This document shows positions 20,313 to 29,088 of a stretch of DNA of 64,000 nucleotides, one piece after another. The translations under genes were made by a program, and so were the position numbers. The DNA comes from Comamonas sp. Y33R10-2. Its GTDB lineage: Bacteria > Pseudomonadota > Gammaproteobacteria > Burkholderiales > Burkholderiaceae_C. The notes beneath the pieces are model-generated. The model did not search any database and had not been told where the DNA came from. It worked only from the letters and a program-made list of their open reading frames with translations. Positions within the stretch are counted from its first letter, which is position 1. Every line of letters begins with the position of its first letter. Location of the stretch: assembly GCF_019355935.1 (NCBI RefSeq), contig NZ_CP079925.1, forward strand, positions 1,054,001-1,118,000, in the 5' to 3' direction.

Positions 20313-21101
20313 TTAGATTTGTCCGAACTGGGCGCGCACTGAGCCTACGCCGCTGATATGTGCCTCAAAGCGGTCACCTACTTGCACAGCAACCATGGGG
20401 CCGAGGGCGCCGGTCAGAACCAGATCGCCTGCACGCAGAGGTTGCCCCAGTTGCGCCAGCTTGCGCGCCAGCCAGACAGCGGCGTTCATGGGGTGGCCCA
20501 GACAAGCGGCGCCAGAGCCGATAGAGGCCACTTCACCGTTGCGATCCATCTTCATTTCGCACAGCTTCAGATCCAGAGCATTCAGGCGTGTGGGCACGGC
20601 GCCCAGAACCACCAAGCCGCTGGAGGCGTTATCGGCCACCGTGTCGATGAAGCGAATATTCCAGTTGGCAATTCGGCTACCCACGATTTCAATCGCTGGC
20701 AGCACATAGTCCGTGGCGTTGATGATGTCGACCAGCGTAGCGTCCTTCAAGTCCAGGTCGCGCGCGAGCACGAGTGCGACTTCGGCTTCTACTTTGGGCT
20801 GCAAAGTGCGCGAAAAAGGAATGACTTCATCGTCGCCATAGACCATGTCAGCAAACAAAGTACCGAAGTCAGGTTGGTCTACACCCAGCTGCTTTTGCAC
20901 AGCCAGAGATGTCAAGCCAATCTTGCGGCCCACAATGCGGCGCCCTTGCGCTTGTGCATGCTGCACATTGGCCAGCTGCACCGCATAGGCGGTTTCGTTA
21001 TCACTGATCTCGTCGCGCAGCGGCTCGATGGGTGTGGAGCTGGCCTCGGCTTGGCGAAGGCGTTCAGCCCATTGGGCGATTTGGATAGTGGATTCAGACA
21101 T
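20313..21101 (-). CDS. mhpD: 2-hydroxypenta-2,4-dienoate hydratase
   Basis: A 262-aa hydratase turning 2-hydroxypenta-2,4-dienoate into 4-hydroxy-2-oxopentanoate. It belongs to the hydratase/decarboxylase family: [23 protein letters not shown], then [14 protein letters not shown] with the metal-ligand Glu residues, and LTGALGPM near the end. The start at 21101 lies 17 bp past the mhpB stop; the longer frame overlaps mhpB. It fits the hydrolytic branch of the pathway between MhpC and MhpE. Confidence 0.93.
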   Translation of the reverse strand: MSESTIQIAQWAERLRQAEASSTPIEPLRDEISDNETAYAVQLANVQHAQAQGRRIVGRKIGLTSLAVQKQLGVDQPDFGTLFADMVYGDDEVIPFSRTLQPKVEAEVALVLARDLDLKDATLVDIINATDYVLPAIEIVGSRIANWNIRFIDTVADNASSGLVVLGAVPTRLNALDLKLCEMKMDRNGEVASIGSGAACLGHPMNAAVWLARKLAQLGQPLRAGDLVLTGALGPMVAVQVGDRFEAHISGVGSVRAQFGQI

Positions 21102-21118
21102 GGTGATCTCGCGTTCGT

Positions 21119-22090
21119 TTATTGCTGGGTGTGCATCAGCATCAGCCCGTAACCTGCGATCAGCGCAGGAATAGCGCGATAGGCGCGTACGGGGCAGGGT
21201 AGCTCGGTGTTCAGCGGCAAGGCACTGCGTGCGACCAGCCATGTTTTGGATTCGTGGGCGGAGTTGCCGGCTTGCTTGGCAATAGAGTCTTCGCTCATGG
21301 CGCAAAGGCTTGCAAGCTCACCGCTGGCAATCCCTTCCATCCATTGCAGGTCCCATTCGGGGTTGAGCGGCTTCATCCAGTCTTCACCATTGGCCAGCGC
21401 CATACCGGCTGCTTTGACGCGCTCGGTCTTGGCGTCACGCTCGAGCAACGTTGATGTCTGCTTGATGGTGATGCGCTCGCGCACGGCGGCGTCAGGGTGC
21501 TCGAGCGTAGGCACAGGGGGCTCATGCGACAAACCGCCTGAGCCAATCAGCAAGGTACGCTGAGGCAGGGTGTCTAGGAACTTGCCAATGGCTTGGCCCA
21601 GTTCAACACAGCGCCCCATGCGTGCGATGCAGGGTTGAGCCACCGCATTCAAAAAGATGGGCACCACTGGCGGGGTTTTTAACTCATCGCCCCACAAGGC
21701 CTGAAGCGCTTGGGAGAACCCATGATCGACCAGCATGCGCCTAGACACTGCCATATCGAAGTGTGAGTCCATTAAGTGCTCCGCCAAAGCAATGGCGGTA
21801 TCACTGGGCACATTCAACGGGCCAGCAGGAGACAGATAGTCACCGACGGCTGTTGCCTCACTACCAATGCAGAAGGTAGGCATGAGTTCATTGAAAAAGC
21901 CGTTGTAGTGATCCGGGCCAATCAAGATGATGAGCTCAGGATCGAAAGCGAGAACGGCTGCTTTGGCTTGTGCGACGGCGTCGTCTAGGGCTGTCTGATC
22001 TTGCGCACTGATGGGGTTGAGCCCCAACAGTGGCGAATGAGACATGCCCAAAAATGCGCGCTTTGCATTTTGGAGCGTGACTTGCATCAT
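21119..22090 (-). CDS. mhpB: 2,3-dihydroxyphenylpropionate 1,2-dioxygenase
   Basis: A 323-aa extradiol ring-cleavage dioxygenase of the LigB type (class III), using Fe(II) to open 2,3-dihydroxyphenylpropionate. Typical blocks are [11 protein letters not shown] near the start, [13 protein letters not shown] with a metal His, [11 protein letters not shown], and [13 protein letters not shown]. The ATG overlaps the mhpA stop in an ATGA arrangement, so translation is coupled. Known MhpB enzymes also cleave 2,3-dihydroxycinnamate. Confidence 0.95.
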   Translation of the reverse strand: MMQVTLQNAKRAFLGMSHSPLLGLNPISAQDQTALDDAVAQAKAAVLAFDPELIILIGPDHYNGFFNELMPTFCIGSEATAVGDYLSPAGPLNVPSDTAIALAEHLMDSHFDMAVSRRMLVDHGFSQALQALWGDELKTPPVVPIFLNAVAQPCIARMGRCVELGQAIGKFLDTLPQRTLLIGSGGLSHEPPVPTLEHPDAAVRERITIKQTSTLLERDAKTERVKAAGMALANGEDWMKPLNPEWDLQWMEGIASGELASLCAMSEDSIAKQAGNSAHESKTWLVARSALPLNTELPCPVRAYRAIPALIAGYGLMLMHTQQ

Positions 22091-23874
22091 GCAAATGCCT
22101 CTTGTGTGGATGGCAACTGGGCGTGCAGCACGCCAGCCAGCTGTTGCGTGACGCTAGAGACTTCTTGCGGTGATGCCAAAGCTGCGACAAAACGGTCTGG
22201 GCGAACGAAGACGATGGACTTGCCTTGCGTGCTAAACCAGTCTTTGATGCGGCCTTGTGCATCGCCGATAGTCAACACACCCTCGCGAGTGGGGGAAGCA
22301 TGCTGCAACTGCACGGCTGGCATGACGCGGATAAAGCGTGCGCCCAACTTCTTCCAGAAGGCAAGGCTGGCTTCATTCATGCCGTAGCTTGGGTCAGTGC
22401 CCCAAGCGATGATGGCAAAGTGCAGGCCAATCAGGTCATCTAGGCGCACGGTTTCGCCTTCAAGGGTCGAGACTCGGGGCTGAATAAACATGCGACCGAT
22501 GGGGCTGGGTTGAGGAGCCTCAAGTCCATGCACCAAGCGGCCAAACACAGACTCTTTTTTCTCTGCCATCAGGCCCAGCAAACGGCTCAGTGGCGTGTCG
22601 CCGGAGCGGCCCAGCAAGCTGGCAAACGGCGTTTTAAAGCCTTGATTTTGCGTGGCGGTTTGATGCAGAACCACGCCTTGCTCATAGCGCGGCATGGGCT
22701 TGAAGCGCATTTCAGAGAAGTACTGCTTCACGGGTGGCACGGCATTCATGGCCAGCATCAAGGTGTCGCGCACTTTGGCGGCGGTATGGCTTTCCGGGGC
22801 AAAGATGTCGCCTGCTACTTCGGATAAGTGAATCATGCTGCGTGCGTGGCTGCGGCGCTCTTGCTCATAGCTGTCGAGCAAGGAGGGGCCTGCTTGGCCT
22901 TTAACGACCATTGCCAGCTTCCAAGCCAGATTGCTGGCGTCACGCATGCCGCTGTTGTAGCCCTGACCTTGCCAGACGGGCATGATGTGCGCCGCATCAC
23001 CGGCGAGCAAAACACGGTTCACGCGGAACTGGTTGGCCAAGCGTGCGTTGTGGGTGTAGACGCGTTTGCGGATGTAGTCCACCTTGTCGGGATCAGCCAC
23101 CACTTTGCGCATGAGCTGGGCCAGATTTTCTGGTTTGGACAACTCTTCTTCTGTCTCCCCGGGCATAACCATGAATTCAAAGCGGCGAATGCCGTGAGGC
23201 AGGGCGGCGGATACGTAAGGACGCTCTGGGTCGCAATGCATGCCGATGTGCGGCGTGCCCAGTGGGTCATTGCGAACGTCAACCACAATCCATTGGTTGG
23301 GCTTGGTGCGGCCTTCAAAACCAATGTTCAACGTGCGGCGGATCAGGCTGTTGCCACCATCACAAGCGAGCATGTACTTAGCGCGCACAGTGCGCTGTTG
23401 GCCTGCTGTGCTTTTGATCTCGGCGGTAACGCCAGAGTCGTTTTGGGTGAAGTGCTCTAGTTCATGACCCAGCAGCACTTGCACCTGAGGGAAGCGCTCC
23501 AAACCCTTGTAGAGAATGGCATCTACCTGAGGCTGAATAAATGCGTTGCGACGTGACCAGCCAAACTCGTCTGTACGCGGCTCGATAGAGGCAAAGCACT
23601 GACCTATTGCGGTGTAAAAACGCATCCAGTGATCAGGTGTGATGTGGGCCTGAACTTGTTCGGCCAAGCCAGCAGCTTGCAGCGCGCGCAGGGATTCGTC
23701 ATCAATACCGATGGCGCGTGGGTAATCGATGATGCTTTCGAGCTTTTCCATCAACATCACGCTGACACCTGCCAGGCCCAAAGTGTTGGCCAAGGTCAGT
23801 CCCACTGGCCCCGCTCCAACAATCAAAACATCGTATTCGTTGACTTCAATGGCTTGCTGATCTTTGGCATTCAT
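22087..23874 (-). CDS. mhpA: 3-(3-hydroxyphenyl)propionate hydroxylase
   Basis: A 595-aa FAD-dependent aromatic hydroxylase adding a second hydroxyl to 3-(3-hydroxyphenyl)propionate (and probably 3-hydroxycinnamate) with NADH and oxygen. It has the dinucleotide motif GAGPVG, the mid motif around DGGNSLIRR, and the FAD-ribityl motif [22 protein letters not shown], then a thioredoxin-like C-terminal part. ATG 23874 is preferred because GGAGACACAGGA lies before it; ATG 23889 (600 aa) is possible. First gene of the operon, divergent from mhpR across a 200-bp control region. Confidence 0.94.
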   Translation of the reverse strand: MNAKDQQAIEVNEYDVLIVGAGPVGLTLANTLGLAGVSVMLMEKLESIIDYPRAIGIDDESLRALQAAGLAEQVQAHITPDHWMRFYTAIGQCFASIEPRTDEFGWSRRNAFIQPQVDAILYKGLERFPQVQVLLGHELEHFTQNDSGVTAEIKSTAGQQRTVRAKYMLACDGGNSLIRRTLNIGFEGRTKPNQWIVVDVRNDPLGTPHIGMHCDPERPYVSAALPHGIRRFEFMVMPGETEEELSKPENLAQLMRKVVADPDKVDYIRKRVYTHNARLANQFRVNRVLLAGDAAHIMPVWQGQGYNSGMRDASNLAWKLAMVVKGQAGPSLLDSYEQERRSHARSMIHLSEVAGDIFAPESHTAAKVRDTLMLAMNAVPPVKQYFSEMRFKPMPRYEQGVVLHQTATQNQGFKTPFASLLGRSGDTPLSRLLGLMAEKKESVFGRLVHGLEAPQPSPIGRMFIQPRVSTLEGETVRLDDLIGLHFAIIAWGTDPSYGMNEASLAFWKKLGARFIRVMPAVQLQHASPTREGVLTIGDAQGRIKDWFSTQGKSIVFVRPDRFVAALASPQEVSSVTQQLAGVLHAQLPSTQEAFA

Positions 23875-23955
23875 TCCTGTGTCTCCCATGTCGCTTCAGC
23901 GCGTAATTCCCGCTGCGTTGAGCATTGTCAACACTGATGTCAAAATTCAGAACTA

Positions 23956-23972
23956 CGTGCACGTGGTGCACA
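23956..23972. promoter_or_regulatory. MhpR-type operator between mhpA and mhpR
   Basis: CGTGCACGTGGTGCACA has two GTGCAC half sites separated by GTG. As I recall it, the E. coli MhpR operator is GGTGCACCTGGTGCACA, which this matches at 15 of 17 positions. It sits in the divergent promoter region, 82 bp before mhpA, consistent with IclR-type activation by a phenylpropionate effector. Confidence 0.75.
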
Positions 23973-24086
23973 TAAATCATGGTGGATACCCTTGAGTTTC
24001 AATTTGCGGGTGAGAACGCCCGTGCCGAAACTCTTGGCGGTGCGTGACAGGCGCACCGCAAATTTGTGCTCAAACACTTGTTCAAT

Positions 24087-24908
24087 ATGCAAACTTCCAA
24101 TCCCCTAACGATCAACAACGACTACAAAGATGTGCGCAGCCTCTCGCGTGGCCTTGCGTTGTTGCAGGCGCTCAATCGCGCACCTGGAGGGATTGCAACC
24201 ACCACGTCACTGGCGCAAAGTTGCAATATTCATAGAACTACGGTGAAACGTCTTTTAGAGACGTTGCGAGCCGATGGTTATGTACGAAAGGGCGAAAAAG
24301 AAGGCCAGTACTGTTTGACTTTTGCGGTGCGCGGCCTGAGTGAAGGCTTTGTCGATGACGATTGGGTGGAGCAAATTGCATTGCCACTGATGCGCACAGC
24401 CACGCCCGACTTGCTTTGGCCTTGTGATTTGGGAACTCTAGAGGGCGGCTTTATGGTAGTGCGTGAAAGCACTCATCGCTTCAGCCTTTTGTCCCAGCAC
24501 CGCGGAAAAATTGGCGAAAAAATGCCGCTGTTTTTTACCGCCATGGGCCGCGCTTATCTCAGTGCCTGCTCTACAGCAGAGCGCGAAGGACTGCTCACCT
24601 TGCTTGGGCAGCGCAGCGATGAAATTGGCACCATGGCGCGCGACAGCAGTGCGGTCGAGCAATTGATGGCTGAAACCCGTGACCGAGGTTATGCGATCAA
24701 TGACGGTGACTGGGAAAGAGAGGGCGCGTTTGCGGCTATTGCCGTTCCTGTGACCTGCGCCAGCCAGTTGATTGGGGGGATTAATTTGGTGTTTCCCAAA
24801 GCAGCTGTCAGTGCGCAAGAGATTGAAAAACGCTATTTCCCTCGCTTAAAGCGCTTGGCGCAGCGCATTGGCAAAGATATTCAGCCTTGGATGAGCAATC
24901 GAGAGTAG
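24087..24908 (+). CDS. mhpR: IclR-family activator of the mhp operon
   Basis: A 273-aa regulator with an N-terminal winged helix-turn-helix (SLSRGLALLQALNR, then TSLAQSCNIHRTTVKRLLETLRADGYV at about 35-65) and a C-terminal effector-binding GAF-like IclR domain. It is divergent from the mhp operon, and MhpR in E. coli is the known activator of such operons, responding to 3-hydroxyphenylpropionate. The start is uncertain: ATG 24087 or GTG 24066 (280 aa), neither with a good ribosome binding site. It has a close paralogue at 30036-30857. Confidence 0.9.
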   Translation: MQTSNPLTINNDYKDVRSLSRGLALLQALNRAPGGIATTTSLAQSCNIHRTTVKRLLETLRADGYVRKGEKEGQYCLTFAVRGLSEGFVDDDWVEQIALPLMRTATPDLLWPCDLGTLEGGFMVVRESTHRFSLLSQHRGKIGEKMPLFFTAMGRAYLSACSTAEREGLLTLLGQRSDEIGTMARDSSAVEQLMAETRDRGYAINDGDWEREGAFAAIAVPVTCASQLIGGINLVFPKAAVSAQEIEKRYFPRLKRLAQRIGKDIQPWMSNRE

Positions 24909-24977
24909 CTCAACGCCACTGGCTTCGTACAACTAGCGGGGCGGCCATAGCGCGGCAGGGCGCGGCGGGAGTGCTTG

Positions 24978-24994
24978 CATGACCTGAGGTCATG
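24978..24994. promoter_or_regulatory. palindrome upstream of the hydroxylase operon
   Basis: CATGACC-TGA-GGTCATG, a perfect 7-bp inverted repeat 83 bp before the oxygenase gene. It looks like an operator. The core ATGACC-N3-GGTCAT occurs again at 56060-56074 in the thi leader. The binding protein is not known; LysR, IclR and GntR candidates are all encoded nearby. Confidence 0.4.
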
Positions 24995-25076
24995 ATGAAA
25001 GCTGAAAAGGTCGTTTTAGCTTTGTAGCTGTCGCTTCTATATTTCTTCTTAAGACCCCATTACTAAGGAAGAAGCC

Positions 25077-26348
25077 ATGTCTGTAACCGTCGAAATTGAA
25101 TCCAAGCAATGCAGCAGCCCTGCACAACTGCGCGCCATGGCTGCCACGCAGGACTGGAGCGATTACCGTGCCCGCGCCTACAAAGTGGGCGGCGAATTTG
25201 TCCAAGCAGTTGAAGCGGTTACGCCAGAGATCAAGTCGCTGAGCCATGAGTCTGAGCGCGATGGCAAGGTCAGCCAGCGCACGGGTGATCTGATGGTTCA
25301 AGCCGGTGTGTTTCGCACCTTTACACCTTTGCAATACGGCGGCTTGGAAGCGGACCCGGCCTCCTTTTTTGAAGGCGTGATGAAAATTGCGGAAGCCGAC
25401 AGCGCTGCAGCCTGGATTGCCGGACAACTGAACTGCCACTCTTTTGAAATTGCGTTGATGAACGAGCGCATGCAAGAAGAGTTCTGGGGCGATAGCCCTG
25501 ACACCCGTGCCTCTAGCTCCTACGCCCCTATTGGCAAGGTGCGTGCTGTGGATGGCGGCTACGAACTCAACGGCACATGGACATTCTCCAGCGGCGTGGA
25601 CCATGCCCAGTGGGTGATTTTGGGTGGTGGTGACAAAAACTTCGTCGTTCCTGTGACTGATTTAGAAGTCGATCACAAGAGCTGGAATGTGGAAGGTTTG
25701 AAGGGCACAGGCAGCAAGTCGCTCACACTGCGTGATGTGTTTGTGCCCGAATACCGCGTGCACCACTTGCGCGATACCTATGAAGACAACAACGCTGGCT
25801 GGTTGCTTAACAACCGTCCGCTCTACTGGCTGTCGTTCATGGGCATCTTTAACTCCACCGCCACCAATACCGTGATTGGTACGGCCAACTACGGTCTGCA
25901 GTACTTTATGGAGCAAGCCAAGGTGCGTTTGACACGTCAAGGCACTGGCGCACCGATTGCCAACAACCCTTTCTTGCACCTGAAGCTGGCAGACACGCTG
26001 ACCAAGGTCAACGGCGTGCGCAACCGCCACCTGAACAACTGGCGCGCTCTGTTTGATCTGGCTTGCAAGGGGCAAGAAGGCACACCGCTGGAGCGTATGC
26101 GTGTGCGCTTTGAGTCGGCCGATGCCAATGCCACTTGCTTTGACTCGATTCACGAAATCTGGCCTATTGCAGGTGCGGCGGCCTCGGCACAAAACAACGA
26201 TTTGCAGCAGGTTTATCGTGATTTGATGGCGGCTCGCAACCACGGCTCGGCGGGTCGAGAAATGGCGGCAAGCCTGTACATCAAGACCATGTTTGGCATG
26301 GAGCCTGCGCCCTTTAGCGATATGGGAACGCTGGCCTACTACAAGTAA
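25077..26348 (+). CDS. flavin-dependent phenol monooxygenase, oxygenase component (C2/HsaA type)
   Basis: A 423-aa protein of the acyl-CoA dehydrogenase fold used by two-component flavin hydroxylases. Such enzymes take reduced flavin from a separate reductase and hydroxylate a phenol ortho to its hydroxyl, giving a catechol. Visible blocks are FTPLQYGGLEADPASFFEGVMKIAEADSAAAWIAG, GYELNGTWTFSSGVDHAQWV and the C-terminal RNHGSAGREMAASLYIKTMFGMEP. It has no acyl-CoA signature. The length matches p-hydroxyphenylacetate hydroxylase C2 (about 422 aa), and the next gene is a C1-type reductase, so 4-hydroxyphenylacetate or a related phenolic acid is a likely substrate. AAGGAAG precedes the ATG. First gene of a three-gene run. 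Confidence 0.85.
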   Translation: MSVTVEIESKQCSSPAQLRAMAATQDWSDYRARAYKVGGEFVQAVEAVTPEIKSLSHESERDGKVSQRTGDLMVQAGVFRTFTPLQYGGLEADPASFFEGVMKIAEADSAAAWIAGQLNCHSFEIALMNERMQEEFWGDSPDTRASSSYAPIGKVRAVDGGYELNGTWTFSSGVDHAQWVILGGGDKNFVVPVTDLEVDHKSWNVEGLKGTGSKSLTLRDVFVPEYRVHHLRDTYEDNNAGWLLNNRPLYWLSFMGIFNSTATNTVIGTANYGLQYFMEQAKVRLTRQGTGAPIANNPFLHLKLADTLTKVNGVRNRHLNNWRALFDLACKGQEGTPLERMRVRFESADANATCFDSIHEIWPIAGAAASAQNNDLQQVYRDLMAARNHGSAGREMAASLYIKTMFGMEPAPFSDMGTLAYYK

Positions 26349-26463
26349 TTTCAGGCAAGGCACTCAAAGCTTTCACATTCTTTGACTTCAAGCCCCTCGG
26401 CAGCGCTGGCTCTTTCAAAGCCAATGCTGCACTGGGTGGGTGCTGAAAATTTCCTTGAACACG

Positions 26464-26494
26464 AACGCCGGCCTGCCTTGATGGGCCGGGCGTT
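26464..26494. repeat. intercistronic stem-loop
   Basis: AACGCCGGCC (26464-26473) pairs with GGCCGGGCGTT (26484-26494) with one bulge. A second possible stem, GCAGCG...TGGCT with AGCCA...TGCTGC, is near 26401-26432. Both lie in the 164 bp between oxygenase and reductase and may set the ratio of the two components. Confidence 0.45.
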
Positions 26495-26512
26495 GCCGAT
26501 CCAGATCACGCC

Positions 26513-27490
26513 ATGAACACCGCACCTTTACTCAACACAGCCCCTGCTGTGCAGCCCGTGGAAGAGGGTCAGCCTCAAGACGATGCTCGCGCTTTTCGCC
26601 GTTGCCTGGGGCAATTTGCCACGGGTATTGCGATTATTACTACAGAATTTGAAGGTCAGCCGGTTGGCATGGCCGTCAACTCTTTTGCTGCGGTCTCACT
26701 CGATCCTGCGCTGGTGCTGTGGTCTATTCGCAAGGAGTCCAGCAGTGCGGCGGCCTTTTTGGGTGCGCAAAAATATGCGGTGAACATTCTGGAAGAAGAC
26801 CAGACTGAAGTCTCTCGCATCTTTGGTGCGGGACGCGCAGACAAGTTTGAGCAAGTGCGCTGGGCTAGCGGTGTACATGGCTGCCCCTTGATTTCTCCTG
26901 CTATTGGGCATTTTGAATGCGCGCTGGAGCATGTGGCCGATGGGGGAGACCACCATATTTTGATTGGCCGCGTGCTGCGCTTTGCGCGCTTTGATGGTCG
27001 TCCTCTGCTTTTCACGCAAGGGCAGTATGCCGTGGCGCAAAGTCATCCTTCGCTGCTGACACCAGTTGCAGAGCAAACGCCTGTGCCTAAACAAGATTCA
27101 TCTGAGATGCCATTGCTGTCGCTGCTGAAATCTACGGCGCAAAAGCTCTCGGGTCAGTTCGAAGAGCATCGCGAAGCTTTGGGTATGACGCTGGCAACCA
27201 GCCGCATGTTGAATGCTTTGGGCGATGGCGTTTGTACGCTGGATGCGCTTGAGCGCGCCACGTATCTCGGGCAAACCTCCACAGAGGAAGCTTTGAACGA
27301 GATGCTGGCCCATGGTCATGTCACGCATTCAGCCACTTCGGGTGAGTACACGTTAACTGATAGCGGCCGCAGCAAAGTACAAGCATTGCGTCAACGCGCG
27401 ATGGACTTCACATCGCAAAAGCTCAAAGGTTTGACGGCCCAAGAAATTGAGACCGCCAAAAAAGTGATGGATTCTTTACAGGTTAGCTAA
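26513..27490 (+). CDS. flavin reductase with C-terminal MarR-like domain (C1 type)
   Basis: A 325-aa two-domain protein. Residues about 25-185 are a flavin reductase domain (FRRCLGQFATGIAIITTEFEGQPVGMAVNSFAAVSLDPALVLWSI, then HHILIGRVLRF). Residues about 200-325 resemble a MarR-family winged helix (SGQFEEHREALGMTLATSRMLNALGDG, then YLGQTSTEEALNEMLAHGHV and YTLTDSGRSKVQAL). This fusion is known from the reductase C1 of Acinetobacter p-hydroxyphenylacetate hydroxylase, where the tail binds the substrate and stimulates flavin reduction by NADH. The same control is inferred here. It supplies reduced flavin to the preceding oxygenase. Confidence 0.85.
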   Translation: MNTAPLLNTAPAVQPVEEGQPQDDARAFRRCLGQFATGIAIITTEFEGQPVGMAVNSFAAVSLDPALVLWSIRKESSSAAAFLGAQKYAVNILEEDQTEVSRIFGAGRADKFEQVRWASGVHGCPLISPAIGHFECALEHVADGGDHHILIGRVLRFARFDGRPLLFTQGQYAVAQSHPSLLTPVAEQTPVPKQDSSEMPLLSLLKSTAQKLSGQFEEHREALGMTLATSRMLNALGDGVCTLDALERATYLGQTSTEEALNEMLAHGHVTHSATSGEYTLTDSGRSKVQALRQRAMDFTSQKLKGLTAQEIETAKKVMDSLQVS

Positions 27491-27513
27491 TCGCGCCCCC
27501 CCTCATTAGCCTG

Positions 27514-27545
27514 CAAGCTTGCGCCGTTTTAGTGGGGCAAGCTTG
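27514..27545 (+). terminator. stem-loop between reductase and MmgE/PrpD gene
   Basis: CAAGCTTGC (27514-27522) with GCAAGCTTG (27537-27545), plus two inner G-C pairs, followed by TTTGCTTTG. Probably a weak terminator that lowers expression of the third gene. Confidence 0.5.
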
Positions 27546-27575
27546 TTTGCTTTGAAAGATAACAGGAGACAAAAA

Positions 27576-28961
27576 ATGCTCATTGATAAGTTGGTTGATC
27601 ACGCGCTCAATACGCCTTTCGAAGCCTTCGACGAAGCCACTGTGAATGCCGCGAAGCTGCGTTTAATAGATACGCTCAGTTGCACGGTGGGCGGCTGGCA
27701 AGCAGGCGGTAATGACGCCATGCTGAACTTGATCCGCACTTGGGGTGGGGCAACGCAGGCCAGCATTTTGGCGCATGGCGATAAGGTGCCGCTTCAGCAT
27801 GCAGTCATGATGAATTGCTTGATGGGTCGCTCTTTTGACTTTGAAGTTGCAGGCCCAGAGCCTGAAGGTGCCAACGCTCACAAAATGGTGGGCCATGTTT
27901 GCAGCACCACAGACCCAACGGCTTTTTCAACCGCCGAATTTATGGGTAGCAGCGGCAAAGAGCTTATTGCTGCGGTGATTTTGGGCGGCGACATCGGTGC
28001 CCGAATTGCGGTATCTGATCAGTTCAACTTCGATAAGTGCTTTGAAGTGTGCGGCACAGCCAATGCCATGGGGGCGGCTGCGTCAGTGGGGCGCTTAATG
28101 GGTGCCAGTCATGAGCAGTTGGTGAATGCTTATGGCATTTTGTTGCACATGATGGCGGGCTCTTTCCAGTCTTTGTGGGATGGCGTTGACACCTTCAAAT
28201 TGCCAGGCGCTTTGGCCGGCTACAACGCGGTGTTAGCCGTTGAGTTGGCCATGAAGGGCTTCAAGGGCGTGAAAGATCCGCTCAATGCTCCGCAAGGCTA
28301 CTTCAATTTGTACTGTCACAACCCGCAGCCAGACAATGCATTGATCGACTTGGGTCAGGTGTTCTATGCCAAGGGCATGCACAAAATTCACCCCTCTTGC
28401 TATGGCGTGCACAACCCCATCGAAAGCGCGCTGGAAATTGCCCGCAATCAAGCCTACGAGGTGGCCGATATCACCTCAGTCACGCTGGAAGTGCCGCCCA
28501 ACCGCATCAAGCACTTTTTGAACCAGACCATGGCCATCGATGATGCGCAGCCGCGCTCGTTGTTCAGCATTCCCTATGGCGTGGCCAACGCTTTACTGCG
28601 CCGCGAAGTGCGCATTGAGCATTACACCGAAGGCTTTATTCGCGATGCGGATGTGATTGAGCTGTCGGCCAAGGTGCAGTTGGTGCCGTCTGATGAAATG
28701 GCCAAGCCCCATGCGGGCCGCCTGACGGTGCACCTGCGCAATGGCGAGCGTTTTTCTGCCTTCAGAGACACGCCGCTGGGCTGGGGCGATAACCCGATCA
28801 CGCCCGCGCATGTGCGCGAAAAGTACGATCGGAACATGACGTTCTCTGGCCGGGTGAGCGCCGAGCAAGCCCAGCAAGGGCTGGCGCTGCTCGATCAGTT
28901 GGAGACGCTCAGCGATGTTCGATCTTTGGTGCCGTGCTTTATGGGCAAGCCAGCGGCTTAA
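27576..28961 (+). CDS. MmgE/PrpD-family protein
   Basis: A 461-aa protein of the MmgE/PrpD family, which includes 2-methylcitrate dehydratase, cis-aconitate decarboxylase and iminodisuccinate epimerase; known members act on di- or tricarboxylic acids. Recognisable segments are LRLIDTLSCTVGGW, GRSFDFE, GTANAMGAAASVGRLMGAS and HKIHPSCYGVHNPIESAL. The start at 27576 has CAGGAGAC before it; the frame upstream crosses the stem-loop. Its place behind a phenol hydroxylase suggests a step on a ring-cleavage dicarboxylate, perhaps an isomerisation or decarboxylation. That role is a guess; the substrate cannot be read from the sequence. Confidence 0.82.
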   Translation: MLIDKLVDHALNTPFEAFDEATVNAAKLRLIDTLSCTVGGWQAGGNDAMLNLIRTWGGATQASILAHGDKVPLQHAVMMNCLMGRSFDFEVAGPEPEGANAHKMVGHVCSTTDPTAFSTAEFMGSSGKELIAAVILGGDIGARIAVSDQFNFDKCFEVCGTANAMGAAASVGRLMGASHEQLVNAYGILLHMMAGSFQSLWDGVDTFKLPGALAGYNAVLAVELAMKGFKGVKDPLNAPQGYFNLYCHNPQPDNALIDLGQVFYAKGMHKIHPSCYGVHNPIESALEIARNQAYEVADITSVTLEVPPNRIKHFLNQTMAIDDAQPRSLFSIPYGVANALLRREVRIEHYTEGFIRDADVIELSAKVQLVPSDEMAKPHAGRLTVHLRNGERFSAFRDTPLGWGDNPITPAHVREKYDRNMTFSGRVSAEQAQQGLALLDQLETLSDVRSLVPCFMGKPAA

Positions 28962-28973
28962 AGGGTAGGCGCG

Positions 28974-29034
28974 ATGAGAGGGGCCATCGGTGATGGGCGC
29001 CTCTCATGCGGTGTCGCCCATCCTGCGTTTTTTT
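28974..29034 (+). terminator. overlapping alternative hairpins and T run after the MmgE/PrpD gene
   Basis: Stem one: ATGAGAGG (28974-28981) with CCTCTCAT (29000-29007). Stem two: GATGGGCG (28992-28999) with CGCCCATC (29015-29022), followed five bases later by a run of seven or more Ts. The stems share the central bases, so only one can form. Stem two with its T run is a plausible terminator between convergent genes. Confidence 0.6.
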
Positions 29035-29088
29035 GATCGGTGACCCGAAGCAGATCAGTTAAACAAGTTTGCAAACAGGTGCGCTTGC

